A stretch of 50,554 nucleotides of DNA from Streptomyces sp. CHD11 (GTDB lineage: Bacteria; Actinomycetota; Actinomycetes; Streptomycetales; Streptomycetaceae): contig NZ_JABTTS010000038.1 in NCBI RefSeq assembly GCF_018638295.1, positions 1-50,554 on the forward strand, written 5' to 3'. The notes beneath the pieces were generated by a model. It saw only the letters and a program-made list of their open reading frames with translations. It had not been told where the DNA came from and did no database searches. Position numbers and translations under genes: made by a program. Below, one piece after another: positions 29,988 through 38,736 of this stretch. How positions within the stretch are numbered: position 1 is the first letter of the stretch; each line of letters starts with the position of its first letter.

Positions 29988-31415
29988 TCAGGCGGTCGGG
30001 TCGCCCATGTGGTGGACGCGGACCATGTTGGTGGTGCCGGGGACGCCGGGGGGCGAGCCGGCGGTGATCACCACGATGTCGCCGTCGCTGAAGCGGTTCA
30101 GCCTGACCAGCTCCTGCTGCACCAGGTCGACCATCTCGTCGGTGCTGTTCACGAACGGCACCACGTGCGACTCGACGCCCCAGCTGAGCGCCAGCTGGTT
30201 GCGGGTCGACTCGTCCGTGGTGAACGCCAGGATCGGCTGGCTCGCGCGGTAGCGGGACAGCCGGCGGGCCGTGTCGCCGGACTGGGTGAAGGCCACCAGG
30301 CCCTTGCCGCCGAGGAAGTCGGCGATCTCCGCGGCGGCGCGGGCCACCGAACCGCCCTGGGTACGCGGCTTCTTGCCCGGCACCAGGGGCTGCAGGCCCT
30401 TGGAGAGCAGCTCCTGCTCGGCCGCCCGGACGATCTTCGACATCGTCCGCACGGTCTCGATCGGGTACGCGCCCACGCTGGACTCGGCCGACAGCATGAC
30501 CGCGTCGGCGCCGTCCAGGATCGCGTTGGCCACGTCGGAGGCCTCGGCGCGGGTCGGCCGGGAGTTGGTGATCATCGACTCCATCATCTGGGTCGCCACG
30601 ATCACCGGCTTGGCGTTGCGCCGGCAGAGCTCGATCAGGCGCTTCTGCACCATGGGGACCTTCTCGAGCGGATACTCCACGGCCAGGTCGCCGCGCGCGA
30701 CCATGACGGCGTCGAAGGCCGCCACGACGGCCTCCATGTTCTCCACCGCCTGCGGCTTCTCCACCTTGGCGATGACGGGGACCCGGCGGCCCTCCTCGTC
30801 CATGATGCGGTGGACGTCGGCGACGTCGCCCGCGTCCCGGACGAAGGACAGCGCGACCAGGTCGCAGCCCATCCGGAGGGCGAAGCGCAGGTCCTCGATG
30901 TCCTTCTCGCTCAGCGCGGGCACGTTCACGGCCGCGCCGGGCAGGTTGATGCCCTTGTGGTCGGAGATGACACCGCCCTCGATGACGATCGACTTCACCC
31001 GGGAGCCCTCGACGTCCAGCACCTTCAGCTCGACGTTGCCGTCGTTGATCAGGATCTGGTCGCCGCGGTTGACGTCGCCGGGGAGGCCCTTGTAGGTCGT
31101 CCCGCAGACCGTCTTGTCGCCCGGGACGTCCTCGGTGGTGATGGTGAACTCGTCACCGCGCACCAGCTCGACGGGGCCCTCGGCGAAGGTCTCCAGGCGG
31201 ATCTTCGGGCCCTGGAGGTCGGCGAGGACACCGATGGCCCGGCCCGTCTCCTTGGCGGCGGCACGGACCCGGTCGTACCGGCCCTGGTGCTCGGCGTGCG
31301 TGCCGTGGCTGAAGTTGAAGCGGGCCACGTTCATGCCGGCTTCGATCAGGGCGACAAGCTGCTCGTGGGAGTCGACCGCGGGGCCGAGAGTACAGACGAT
31401 TTTCGAACGGCGCAT
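29988..31415 (-). CDS. pyk: pyruvate kinase
   Basis: The 475-residue glycolytic enzyme converts phosphoenolpyruvate and ADP to pyruvate and ATP. The N-terminal MRRSKIVCTLGPA, substrate motif NFSHGTHAEH, active-site motif VIAKVEKPQAVENMEAVVAAFDAVMVARGDLAVE (catalytic Lys in AKVEKP) and MMESMITNSRPTRAEASDVANA are all intact. The C-terminal regulatory domain is complete. It matches S. coelicolor Pyk2 (SCO5423) in context. It lies downstream of pta-ackA on the same strand. The 73-base gap contains a -10 candidate and a perfect palindrome, so it has its own promoter. Confidence 0.96.
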   Translation of the reverse strand: MRRSKIVCTLGPAVDSHEQLVALIEAGMNVARFNFSHGTHAEHQGRYDRVRAAAKETGRAIGVLADLQGPKIRLETFAEGPVELVRGDEFTITTEDVPGDKTVCGTTYKGLPGDVNRGDQILINDGNVELKVLDVEGSRVKSIVIEGGVISDHKGINLPGAAVNVPALSEKDIEDLRFALRMGCDLVALSFVRDAGDVADVHRIMDEEGRRVPVIAKVEKPQAVENMEAVVAAFDAVMVARGDLAVEYPLEKVPMVQKRLIELCRRNAKPVIVATQMMESMITNSRPTRAEASDVANAILDGADAVMLSAESSVGAYPIETVRTMSKIVRAAEQELLSKGLQPLVPGKKPRTQGGSVARAAAEIADFLGGKGLVAFTQSGDTARRLSRYRASQPILAFTTDESTRNQLALSWGVESHVVPFVNSTDEMVDLVQQELVRLNRFSDGDIVVITAGSPPGVPGTTNMVRVHHMGDPTA

Positions 31416-31431
31416 GGGGCGATCCTATCGG

Positions 31432-31456
31432 TTTGTTTCGCTACGGAATATTCCGT
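31432..31456 (-). promoter_or_regulatory. pyk promoter with perfect 14-base palindrome
   Basis: On the minus strand TAGGAT (31437-31432) is a good -10 box, 17 bases before the pyk ATG. The perfect palindrome ACGGAATATTCCGT (31443-31456) fills the -10/-35 spacer and reaches the -35 position, where no consensus box exists. Such overlap is typical of a repressor or activator site. Confidence 0.55.
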
Positions 31457-31488
31457 CTGGCGGAAGATACACATGAGAAAGTCCCTGC

Positions 31489-32703
31489 TCAGTTGTTCTT
31501 TCCGACCAGTGCGTAGGTCTGCTGTGCGATCTCCATTTCCTCGTCCGTCGGCACCACCGCCACCGCGACCCGCGCGCCCTCGGGCGAGATCAGCCGCGCC
31601 CCGCCGCCGCGTACGGCGTTGCGCCCGCCGTCGACCGCCAGGCCCATCCCTTCCAGGCCCGACACGGCCGCCTCCCGCACCTCGGCGGCGTTCTCCCCGA
31701 CCCCGGCAGTGAAGGCCACCGCGTCGACCCGTCCGAGAACGGCGTAATAAGCGCCGATGTACTTCTTCAGACGGTGAATGTAGATGTCGAACGCCAGTTC
31801 CGCCTGTTCGTCGCCCTCGTCGATCCGGCGCCGGATCTCCCTCATGTCGTTGTCCCCGCACAGTCCGACCAGACCGCTCCTCCTGTTCAGAAGCGTGTCG
31901 ATCTCGTCGGCCGACATGTCGCCGACGCGCATCAGATGGAAGATGACGGCCGGGTCCATGTCTCCGGACCGCGTACCCATCACCAGCCCCTCCAAGGGCG
32001 TCAGTCCCATGGAGGTGTCCACGCAGCGTCCGCCCCGCACGGCCGAGGCGGACGCCCCGTTGCCCAGGTGCAGCACGATGACGTTGACCTCCTCGGGCGC
32101 CTTCCCCAGCAGCTTCGCGGTCTCCCGGGAGACATACGCGTGCGAGGTGCCGTGGAAGCCGTAGCGGCGGATGCGGTGCTCGTCGGCGGTCTTCACGTCG
32201 ATCGCGTAGCGGGCGGCCGACTCCGGCATCGTGGTGTGGAAGGAGGTGTCGAAGACGGCGACCTGCGGCAGGTCCGGGCGCAGCGCCATGGCCGTGCGGA
32301 TGCCGGTGAGGTTGGCCGGGTTGTGCAGCGGGGCCACCGGGATCAGCCGCTCGATCTCCGCGAGTACCGGGTCGTCGATCACCGTCGGCTCGGTGAAGTG
32401 CTTCCCCCCGTGCACCACGCGGTGGCCGATCGCGGCCAGCTCGGGGGAGTCCAGGCCGAGACCGTCGGCGGCCAGCTCCCCGGCCATCGCCTTCAGCGCG
32501 GCGTCGTGGTCGGCGACCTGTCCGGTCCGCTCCCGGACCTCCCCGCCCGGTGCGAGAGGGGTGTGGCGGACCAGGGACGTCCGCTCGCCGATCCGCTCGA
32601 TCAGGCCGGTGGCCAGCCGGCTGCTGGTGTCCATGTCCAGGAGCTGGTACTTCACCGACGAGGATCCGGAGTTGAGGACGAGGACACGGGTGGGGGTGCT
32701 CAC
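31489..32703 (-). CDS. ackA: acetate kinase
   Basis: This 404-residue enzyme makes ATP and acetate from acetyl phosphate. The motifs VLVLNSGSSSVKYQL, RVVHGG, FDTSFH, RRYGFHGTSH, IVLHLGNGAS and GLTPLEGLVMGTRSGDMDP are complete. It starts at GTG 32703, overlapping the pta stop (GTGA), so pta and ackA are translationally coupled. Pta-AckA form the reversible acetyl-CoA/acetate overflow pathway and set acetyl phosphate levels. Confidence 0.96.
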   Translation of the reverse strand: MSTPTRVLVLNSGSSSVKYQLLDMDTSSRLATGLIERIGERTSLVRHTPLAPGGEVRERTGQVADHDAALKAMAGELAADGLGLDSPELAAIGHRVVHGGKHFTEPTVIDDPVLAEIERLIPVAPLHNPANLTGIRTAMALRPDLPQVAVFDTSFHTTMPESAARYAIDVKTADEHRIRRYGFHGTSHAYVSRETAKLLGKAPEEVNVIVLHLGNGASASAVRGGRCVDTSMGLTPLEGLVMGTRSGDMDPAVIFHLMRVGDMSADEIDTLLNRRSGLVGLCGDNDMREIRRRIDEGDEQAELAFDIYIHRLKKYIGAYYAVLGRVDAVAFTAGVGENAAEVREAAVSGLEGMGLAVDGGRNAVRGGGARLISPEGARVAVAVVPTDEEMEIAQQTYALVGKNN

Positions 32704-34820
32704 TGGGCGGCTGCCTTCTCGCTCGGGGCCGCGGCCGGGGACGGCGACGGGACCGGGGACTGGGCCTGGATCGCCGTGATGGCGACGGTGTTGACGATGT
32801 CCTGGACCAGGGCGCCCCGGGACAGGTCGTTGACCGGCTTGCGCAGCCCCTGGAGCACCGGCCCGACGGCGATCGCGCCGGCCGAGCGCTGCACGGCCTT
32901 GTAGGTGTTGTTACCGGTGTTCAGGTCGGGGAAGATCAGCACGGTCGCCTGACCGGCCACCTCCGAGCCCGGCAGCTTCGTCGCCGCGACCGACGGCTCC
33001 ACGGCCGCGTCGTACTGGATGGGCCCCTCGATCCGCAGATCCGGCCGGCGGGAGCGCAGCAGTTCGGTGGCGGTGCGCACCTTGTCCACGTCGGCGCCGG
33101 AACCGGAGGTGCCCGTCGAGTACGAGAGCATCGCGATCCGCGGCTCGACACCGAACCGCGCGGCCGTCACCGCCGACTGCACGGCGATGTCGGCGAGCTG
33201 CTCGGCGTCCGGGTCGGGGTTGACCGCGCAGTCGCCGTAGACGAGCACCTTGTCGGCCAGGCACATGAAGAAGACCGAGGAGACGATCCGCGCGTCCTCG
33301 CGGGTCTTGATGATCTCGAAGGCCGGCCGGATGGTCGCGGCCGTGGAGTGCACCGAGCCGGACACCATGCCGTCGGCGAGGCCCTCCTGCACCATCAGCG
33401 TGCCGAAGTAGTTCACGTCGGAGACGACGTCGTAGGCCAGCTCGACGGTCACGCCCCGGTGGGCACGCAGGGCCGCGTACCGCTCGGCGAAGGAGTCCCG
33501 CAGCTCGGAGGTGGCCGGGTCGATCAGCCGGGTTCCGCCCAGGTCGACGCCGAGGTCGGCGGCCTTCTTGCGGATCTGGTCGACGTCGCCGAGCAGGGTC
33601 AGCTCGCACACGCCCCGGCGCAGCAGTACCTCCGCCGCGTGCAGCACCCGCTCCTCGGTGCCCTCGGGGAGCACCACCCGGCGCAGGTCGGAACGGGCCT
33701 GCTCGAGCAGCTTGTGCTCGAACATCATCGGGGTGACCCGGTCGCTGCTCGGCGCGGAGACGCGCCGGGTGAGCTCCGCGGTGTCGGTGTGCCGCTCGAA
33801 GAGGCCGAGCGCCCGCTCCGCCTTGCGCGGGGTGGCCGCGTTCAGCTTCCCCTCCAGGGAGAAGAGCTGCTCGGCGGTGGGGAAGCTGGTGCCGGGCACC
33901 GAGAGCACCGGTGTGCCGGGGGCGAGCCGGTCGGCGAGGGTGAGGATGTGCCGGGCCGGGACCTCGTCCAGGGTGAGCAGGACCCCGGCGATCGGCGGGG
34001 TGCCGGCGCTGTGCGCGGCCAGGGCGCCGACGACCAGGTCCGCGCGGTCGCCCGGGGTCATCACCAGACAGCCCGGGGTCAGCGCGGCGAGGAGGTTCGG
34101 CAGCATGGCGCCGCCGAAGACGAAGTCCAGGGCGTCGCGGGCGAGTCCGGAGTCGTCGCCGAGCACCACCTTGGCGCCGAGGGTGTGCGCGATCTGGGAG
34201 ACGGTGGGGGCGGAGAGCGCCGGCTCGTCGGGAAGCACGTAGCAGGGCACCGGCAGCCGGTCGGCGAGCCGCTCGGCGATCTCGTCCCGGTCCTCGCGGG
34301 CGACGCGGTTGACCGCCATGGCGAGCACGTCGCAGCCGAGGGTGGCGTAGGCGCGGTAGGCGTTGCGGGTCTCGGCGCGCACCGACTCGGCGGTCTGCCT
34401 GCGCCCGCCCACGACCGGGATCACCGAGGCGCCGAACTCGTTGGCGAGCCGGGCGTTCAGGGCCAGTTCGTCGGGAAACTGGGTGTCGGCGTAGTCGGTG
34501 CCGAGGACGAGCACGACGTCGTAGTCGCGGGCGACCAGGTGGAACCGGTCGACGAGGGTGGACACCAGCTCGTCCGTGCCCTGCTCGGCCTGGAGCGCGG
34601 ACGCCTCGTGGTAGTCGAGGCCGTAGACGGTCGCCGGGTCCTGGGTGAGCCGGTAGCGGGCCCGCAGCAGTTCGAAGAGCCGGTCCGGGCCGTCGTGCAC
34701 CAGGGGACGGAACACACCCACCCGGTCGACCTGCCGGGTCAGGAGCTCCATGACCCCGAGCTCGACGACCTGCCTGCCGTCGCCGCGGTCGATACCGGTC
34801 ACGTACACGCTGCGGGTCAC
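32700..34820 (-). CDS. pta: phosphate acetyltransferase
   Basis: The 706-residue enzyme converts acetyl-CoA and phosphate to acetyl phosphate. It is of the long form. It has an N-terminal P-loop-like regulatory domain (about 1-215, MTRSVYVTGIDRGDGRQVVELG), a middle DRTGG domain (about 215-360) and the catalytic domain (about 375-690: VLPEGTEERVLHAAEVLL..., MLSYSTGTSGSGADVDKVR..., LIFPDLNTGNNTYKAVQRSAGA). It starts at GTG 34820 with GGAGAG upstream. It is divergent from pfkA and the first gene of pta-ackA. Confidence 0.95.
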   Translation of the reverse strand: MTRSVYVTGIDRGDGRQVVELGVMELLTRQVDRVGVFRPLVHDGPDRLFELLRARYRLTQDPATVYGLDYHEASALQAEQGTDELVSTLVDRFHLVARDYDVVLVLGTDYADTQFPDELALNARLANEFGASVIPVVGGRRQTAESVRAETRNAYRAYATLGCDVLAMAVNRVAREDRDEIAERLADRLPVPCYVLPDEPALSAPTVSQIAHTLGAKVVLGDDSGLARDALDFVFGGAMLPNLLAALTPGCLVMTPGDRADLVVGALAAHSAGTPPIAGVLLTLDEVPARHILTLADRLAPGTPVLSVPGTSFPTAEQLFSLEGKLNAATPRKAERALGLFERHTDTAELTRRVSAPSSDRVTPMMFEHKLLEQARSDLRRVVLPEGTEERVLHAAEVLLRRGVCELTLLGDVDQIRKKAADLGVDLGGTRLIDPATSELRDSFAERYAALRAHRGVTVELAYDVVSDVNYFGTLMVQEGLADGMVSGSVHSTAATIRPAFEIIKTREDARIVSSVFFMCLADKVLVYGDCAVNPDPDAEQLADIAVQSAVTAARFGVEPRIAMLSYSTGTSGSGADVDKVRTATELLRSRRPDLRIEGPIQYDAAVEPSVAATKLPGSEVAGQATVLIFPDLNTGNNTYKAVQRSAGAIAVGPVLQGLRKPVNDLSRGALVQDIVNTVAITAIQAQSPVPSPSPAAAPSEKAAAQ

Positions 34821-34921
34821 GCGCGCTCTCCGTTTCGTCGGGGGGCCGCAAGAGTCGTCGGCGGGTCGCGGGAGTCAACTCGCGGCCAGAAAAATCGCCC
34901 ACCGAGGTGAGCGGATCCCTC

Positions 34922-34950
34922 TTGACAATACCTCCGCCGCTAGTTAGGGC
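34922..34950 (+). promoter_or_regulatory. candidate pfkA promoter
   Basis: TTGACA (34922-34927), 17 bases, TAGGGC (34945-34950) is a vegetative-type promoter pointing at pfkA with a leader of about 85 bases. The perfect -35 box is unusual for this DNA. The -10 box is less good, and an alternative TAGTTA lies at 34941. Confidence 0.45.
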
Positions 34951-35042
34951 GCCTGCCCGTCCGGCGTCGGCGGCGCACCGGACGGCATGAAACAATCGTG
35001 ACTGGCTCACCGGTATCGACAGGGACCAGGAGACACAGCACG

Positions 35043-36068
35043 ATGCGAATCGGAGTTCTCACCGCAGGCGGCGACTGCCCCGGCCTGAACGCAGTGATCC
35101 GGTCGGTCGTGCACCGCGCGATCGACAACTACGGCGACGAGGTCATCGGTTTCGAGGACGGCTACTCGGGCCTGCTCGACGGCCGCTACCGCAGCCTCGA
35201 CCTGGACGCGGTCAGCGGCATCCTGGCGCGGGGCGGCACCATACTGGGCTCCTCCCGGCTGGAACGCGACCGGCTGCGCGAGGCCTGCGAGAACGCCTCG
35301 GACATGATCCGCGACTTCGGGATCGACGCGCTGATCCCGATCGGCGGCGAGGGCACGCTCACGGCGGCGCACATGCTGTCCGAGGCGGGCCTGCCGGTGG
35401 TCGGCGTGCCGAAGACGATCGACAACGACATCTCCTCCACCGACCGCACCTTCGGCTTCGACACCGCGGTCGGCGTGGCCACCGAGGCCATGGACCGCCT
35501 CAAGACCACCGCCGAGTCCCACCAGCGGGTGATGGTCGTCGAGGTCATGGGCCGGCACGCGGGCTGGATCGCCCTGGAGTCCGGCATGGCCGCCGGCGCC
35601 CACGGCATCTGTCTGCCCGAGCGCCCCTTCGACCCCGCCCAGTTGGTGAAGATGGTCGAGGAACGTTTCGCCCGCGGCAAGAAGTTCGCGGTCATCTGCG
35701 TCGCCGAGGGCGCCCACCCGGCCGACGGCACCATGGACTACGGCAAGGGTGAGATCGACAAGTTCGGCCACGAGCGCTTCCAGGGCATCGGTACGGCCCT
35801 GGCGTACGAGCTGGAGCGCCGTCTCGGCAAGGAGGCCAAGCCCGTCATCCTCGGCCACGTCCAGCGCGGCGGCGTCCCCACGGCCTACGACCGCGTCCTC
35901 GCCACCCGCTTCGGCTGGCACGCGGTGGAGGCGGCGCACCAGGGCCGGTTCGGCAGGATGACCTCGCTGCGCGGCACCGACATCGTGATGGTGCCCCTGG
36001 CCGAGGCGGTCACCGAACTGAAGACGGTCCCCAAGGACCGGATGGACGAGGCGGAGTCGGTCTTCTAG
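35043..36068 (+). CDS. pfkA: ATP-dependent 6-phosphofructokinase
   Basis: The 341-residue enzyme phosphorylates fructose 6-phosphate. GGDCPGLNA (9-17), the substrate/active-site motif PKTIDND (123-129) and MGRHAGWIA are intact. Residues Gly104 (GGEG) and Lys124 (PKT) are the combination reported for actinobacterial ATP-dependent group III enzymes; pyrophosphate-dependent ones carry Asp104. It matches S. coelicolor PfkA (SCO5426) in context. It is divergent from pta and ends at a hairpin before the convergent M23 gene. Confidence 0.95.
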   Translation: MRIGVLTAGGDCPGLNAVIRSVVHRAIDNYGDEVIGFEDGYSGLLDGRYRSLDLDAVSGILARGGTILGSSRLERDRLREACENASDMIRDFGIDALIPIGGEGTLTAAHMLSEAGLPVVGVPKTIDNDISSTDRTFGFDTAVGVATEAMDRLKTTAESHQRVMVVEVMGRHAGWIALESGMAAGAHGICLPERPFDPAQLVKMVEERFARGKKFAVICVAEGAHPADGTMDYGKGEIDKFGHERFQGIGTALAYELERRLGKEAKPVILGHVQRGGVPTAYDRVLATRFGWHAVEAAHQGRFGRMTSLRGTDIVMVPLAEAVTELKTVPKDRMDEAESVF

Positions 36069-36075
36069 GCCGCAC

Positions 36076-36100
36076 GCGGGGCCGGCGCTCCCGGCCCCGC
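36076..36100. terminator. terminator between convergent pfkA and M23 gene
   Basis: GCGGGGCCGG (36076-36085) pairs with CCGGCCCCGC (36091-36100) over a five-base loop, just after the pfkA stop. On the minus strand it lies 24 bases past the M23 stop. Confidence 0.75.
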
Positions 36101-36123
36101 CGCCCCGGGCGGGCCGCCGCACG

Positions 36124-36987
36124 TCATGCGGCGCGTTCCGGCAGGGGCGCGGCGGCGGTGAAGTGCGTGGTGTCCGCGGGGACACCGGTGTGTTCCGCAC
36201 CGTTGTCCTCGCGGTAGCGCCATGCGAACGGCACTCCGCGTGCCGTCATCACGTCGGGGCCGTCCATCAGCTGGAAGTGCAGGTGCGGCTCGGAGGAGTT
36301 GCCGGAGTTGCCGCACTCGGCGATCTTCCGGCCGGCCGGCACCCGGTCGCCCACGGCCACCTCCAGCGAGCCGCGCCGCAGATGCGCGAAAGCCGCGTAC
36401 ACGCCGTCGCCGAGGTCCAGGATGACGTGGTTGCCCATCAGGTGCCTGGGCCAGCCGAGCCCGCGGACGAAGCCCTCCAGGCAGAGGAAGAGGAAGGCGG
36501 GCAGGGACATGCGCGACAGATGGTCCCGCTGCCGTTCCGCCGTCGCGACCACCACCGCGTCGGCGGGTGTGAGCAGCGGCATGCCGTAGGTGGGGTAGCG
36601 GCGGGGGTTCCTGGCGACCGGCCAGAGCCAGCGGAAGGGCGGGGCCGCCGGCACGGCCCCCTCCCCGTCCCCGCCTTCCCCGGGCACGTGCTTCAGGTCG
36701 ATGGCGTACGTCTGCGCATGGCTGTGCGTGTGGCTGGGGACCTTCGTGGCCGGTCCGTTGAGCGCCAGCCAGCGCCCGGTGACCGGAACGCCGAGCAGTA
36801 CCGGCTCACGGTCCAGGGGCGGACGCTGGGTGCGGATCAGGGTCATCCGCATGATCTGGCCGACGATCAGCAGCGCCACGCCGGTGTACCACAGGGGGCC
36901 GATCCCCTGCGCGTTCACCACAATGCACAGGGCGCCGGCGGCGAACACCAGACCGTAGCGCTTCCACAGCATCGTGAGCATGTGCAT
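36124..36987 (-). CDS. M23-family (LytM-like) membrane-anchored peptidase domain protein
   Basis: The protein of about 287 residues has two N-terminal membrane helices (YGLVFAAGALCIVVNAQGIG, LWYTGVALLIVGQIMRM) and an extracellular M23-type domain. The zinc-site sequences HSHAQTYAIDLKH (His...Asp) and PHLHFQL (HxH) are visible. GVYAAFAHLRRGSLEVAVGDRVPAGRKIAECGNSG is the typical LytM core. The first motif is H...AID rather than the usual HxGxD with GTP before it, so activity is not certain. Three starts cluster at 36993 (GTG), 36987 and 36981 (ATG); I chose 36987, five bases after AAGAGG. It may trim peptidoglycan. It converges on pfkA. Confidence 0.83.
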   Translation of the reverse strand: MHMLTMLWKRYGLVFAAGALCIVVNAQGIGPLWYTGVALLIVGQIMRMTLIRTQRPPLDREPVLLGVPVTGRWLALNGPATKVPSHTHSHAQTYAIDLKHVPGEGGDGEGAVPAAPPFRWLWPVARNPRRYPTYGMPLLTPADAVVVATAERQRDHLSRMSLPAFLFLCLEGFVRGLGWPRHLMGNHVILDLGDGVYAAFAHLRRGSLEVAVGDRVPAGRKIAECGNSGNSSEPHLHFQLMDGPDVMTARGVPFAWRYREDNGAEHTGVPADTTHFTAAAPLPERAA

Positions 36988-37036
36988 GTGCACCTCTTCG
37001 CAGGTGTGTCGGTTTCAGGGTGGTGTCGGCATCCTG

Positions 37037-37640
37037 TCACGCCGGAACAACGGCCTCCGGGGCGGTTGTCAGGAGGTGCCGACAGGGGGCAACTGCCGGG
37101 CGCCGGCAGGTGGCGTCGCGCTCCGTCAGCTCCAGATGACCATCGCGGGCCCTCAGCCTGCCGTCCTCGATGACGAGGATCTCGTCGGCGCTCGCGGTGG
37201 TGGAGACGCGACGGGCGATCGTGAGCACCTGGCAGCCGGCGCCGATGGTGGTGAGGGCGGAACGCGGCGCCTTCTCGGAGTGGGAGTCGGGGTTCGAGGT
37301 GACCTCGTCCGGCAGAAGTACCGCGGGGCGGGTCAGCAGGGCCCTGGCGATGGCCAGACGCTGCCGCCGGCCGCCGGAGAGTCCGATGCCGCCCTCGCCG
37401 AGATCGGTCTCGAGGCCGTCCGGAAGGGCGGCGACGAGGTCGGTGAGGTGGGCTGCCTCCAGCGCCCGGGTGATCTGTTCCGCCGTGGCACCGGGCCTGG
37501 CGTGGACGAGGTTCTCGCGGACCGTGCCCCGCATGAGGGGGAGTCCTGCTCGACCAGGCCGATGCGCGGACACCACCGATGCTGACCCCGCGGCGGCGAA
37601 GCAGTGCGCGGCCGGCCGGCCCCGGCGGTGCCGCCGGGAG
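37037..37640 (-). pseudogene. frameshifted C-terminal remnant of an ABC exporter
   Basis: The minus strand encodes the end of a fused permease-ATPase. RIGLVEQDSP (Q-loop) is in one frame at about 37548-37577, and MRGTVRENLVHARPG follows in the next frame. A single missing C in the run before ATGCGG breaks the frame. The signature GGIGLSGGRRQRLAIARALL is present. Walker B reads VLLPDEVTSNPDS (Pro for Leu) and the H-loop reads IARRVST (Arg for catalytic His). The whole membrane domain and Walker A are absent. All of this points to decay. It ends at the stop at 37037. Confidence 0.75.
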
Positions 37641-37714
37641 GCGCGGTGGTCACGAGGGGAGGGCCGGCCGCCGGACGCGGACCGCCCGCGCACCGGTGCG
37701 CGCCGCGCGGCGGT

Positions 37715-38431
37715 TCACCGGCCCTGTTCCCCGACCGTCGTCCAGAAGTGTTCGACGATCCGCTCGAGGAACTCCCGGCCGCTGTCGCCCGCGTCGCCGT
37801 GGCCGCCGCCCCGGCTGAGCGTGGCGGCCATCTGGCCCCGGTAGTCCCGGTGCAGCCGGTGGAGCGCCTCCTCCAGCCGTCGCCGCTCCAGCGGCACGAT
37901 CCCCGAGACCGGCCGCACATACGCCTGCCAGCGCGTCGTCACCGCACCGCGCAGCATCTCCGCGAGCCGGTCCTCCCGTCCGGTGACGGTGATGACGTCG
38001 GCCAGGGACAGGCCGAGCAGCCGGGCCAGGGCGGCGGACTGCCGCTCGCTGCCGCGCCACCGGTCCGTCTCCTCCATCCGCAGATACGCCTGGAGTTCGT
38101 GGCCGACCGTGCGGGCGACGTCCTCGGGCGCCAGACCGCGCGCGACGCGGTGCTCGCGCAAGGTGCGCGGGCGCCCGATGAGTTCACCGGGGGAGCACCA
38201 CAGCACACCGGCCAGCGCGACCAGTTCGGGATGCGAGGGGGCGGCGGACCCGCGTTCCCAGGCGGCGACGAGCGCCGGGGTGACGTACGGCAGCCCGTAG
38301 GAGACGCGCAGGGTGTGGGCCACCTGCTCCGGGCCCAAACCCAGAGCGGCCCGCAGCCGAAAGGCGACGGGGGCGTTGAGCGGCGGCGGACGGCGGTCGG
38401 TGCGAGCGGCGGGTCGGTCCACGGTCCACAA
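37715..38431 (-). CDS. helix-turn-helix (XRE-like) regulator
   Basis: This protein of about 238 residues has a helix-turn-helix at about 20-85 (VAFRLRAALGLGPEQVAHTLRVSYGLPYVTPALVAAWERGSAAPSHPELVALAGVL). A second, weaker XRE-like unit lies at about 90-145 (TLREHRVARGLAPEDVARTVGHELQAYLRMEE). The C-terminal helical part is charged. Start choice is uncertain: TTG 38431 or GTG 38422, neither with a clear ribosome binding site. Similar double-HTH proteins are common in Streptomyces and uncharacterised as far as I know. It is the neighbour of the ABC remnant, possibly its former regulator. Confidence 0.78.
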   Translation of the reverse strand: MWTVDRPAARTDRRPPPLNAPVAFRLRAALGLGPEQVAHTLRVSYGLPYVTPALVAAWERGSAAPSHPELVALAGVLWCSPGELIGRPRTLREHRVARGLAPEDVARTVGHELQAYLRMEETDRWRGSERQSAALARLLGLSLADVITVTGREDRLAEMLRGAVTTRWQAYVRPVSGIVPLERRRLEEALHRLHRDYRGQMAATLSRGGGHGDAGDSGREFLERIVEHFWTTVGEQGR

Positions 38432-38736
38432 GCTAGGGCCGCCCGCGAGGGATGACTACGGACTGTTCGGCCAGGATCACTGATTGTAGGAAGGTACGGC
38501 TACCGGCCGGTCGGCCGCCGGGGACGGGCGGTCACCCTTCTTCCACCCCCGGTCCTCCCGACCGGGAAACGCAAGCTCAGGGGGCATATGCGTACGTCGG
38601 CGCCGGAACCCGCGCTTCCCGGTTCGGGGCGCGGACGCACGGGGCTCGCATGCCCGTACGGCGACGTGGCCCGCGCGGACCCCCGCACCAGGACCGCACG
38701 CGCGGCGCAAACCGGTCGTTCCGCTCCCGCCGGACC
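38432..38736. other. non-coding gap between two minus-strand regulators
   Basis: The 305 bases carry only open frames of Arg/Pro-rich noise. A weak GGAACC/GGTTC hairpin near 38601-38620 could terminate the response-regulator operon, whose stop is at 38737. I see no RNA gene or strong promoter here. The ends must contain the promoter of the HTH gene. Confidence 0.5.
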
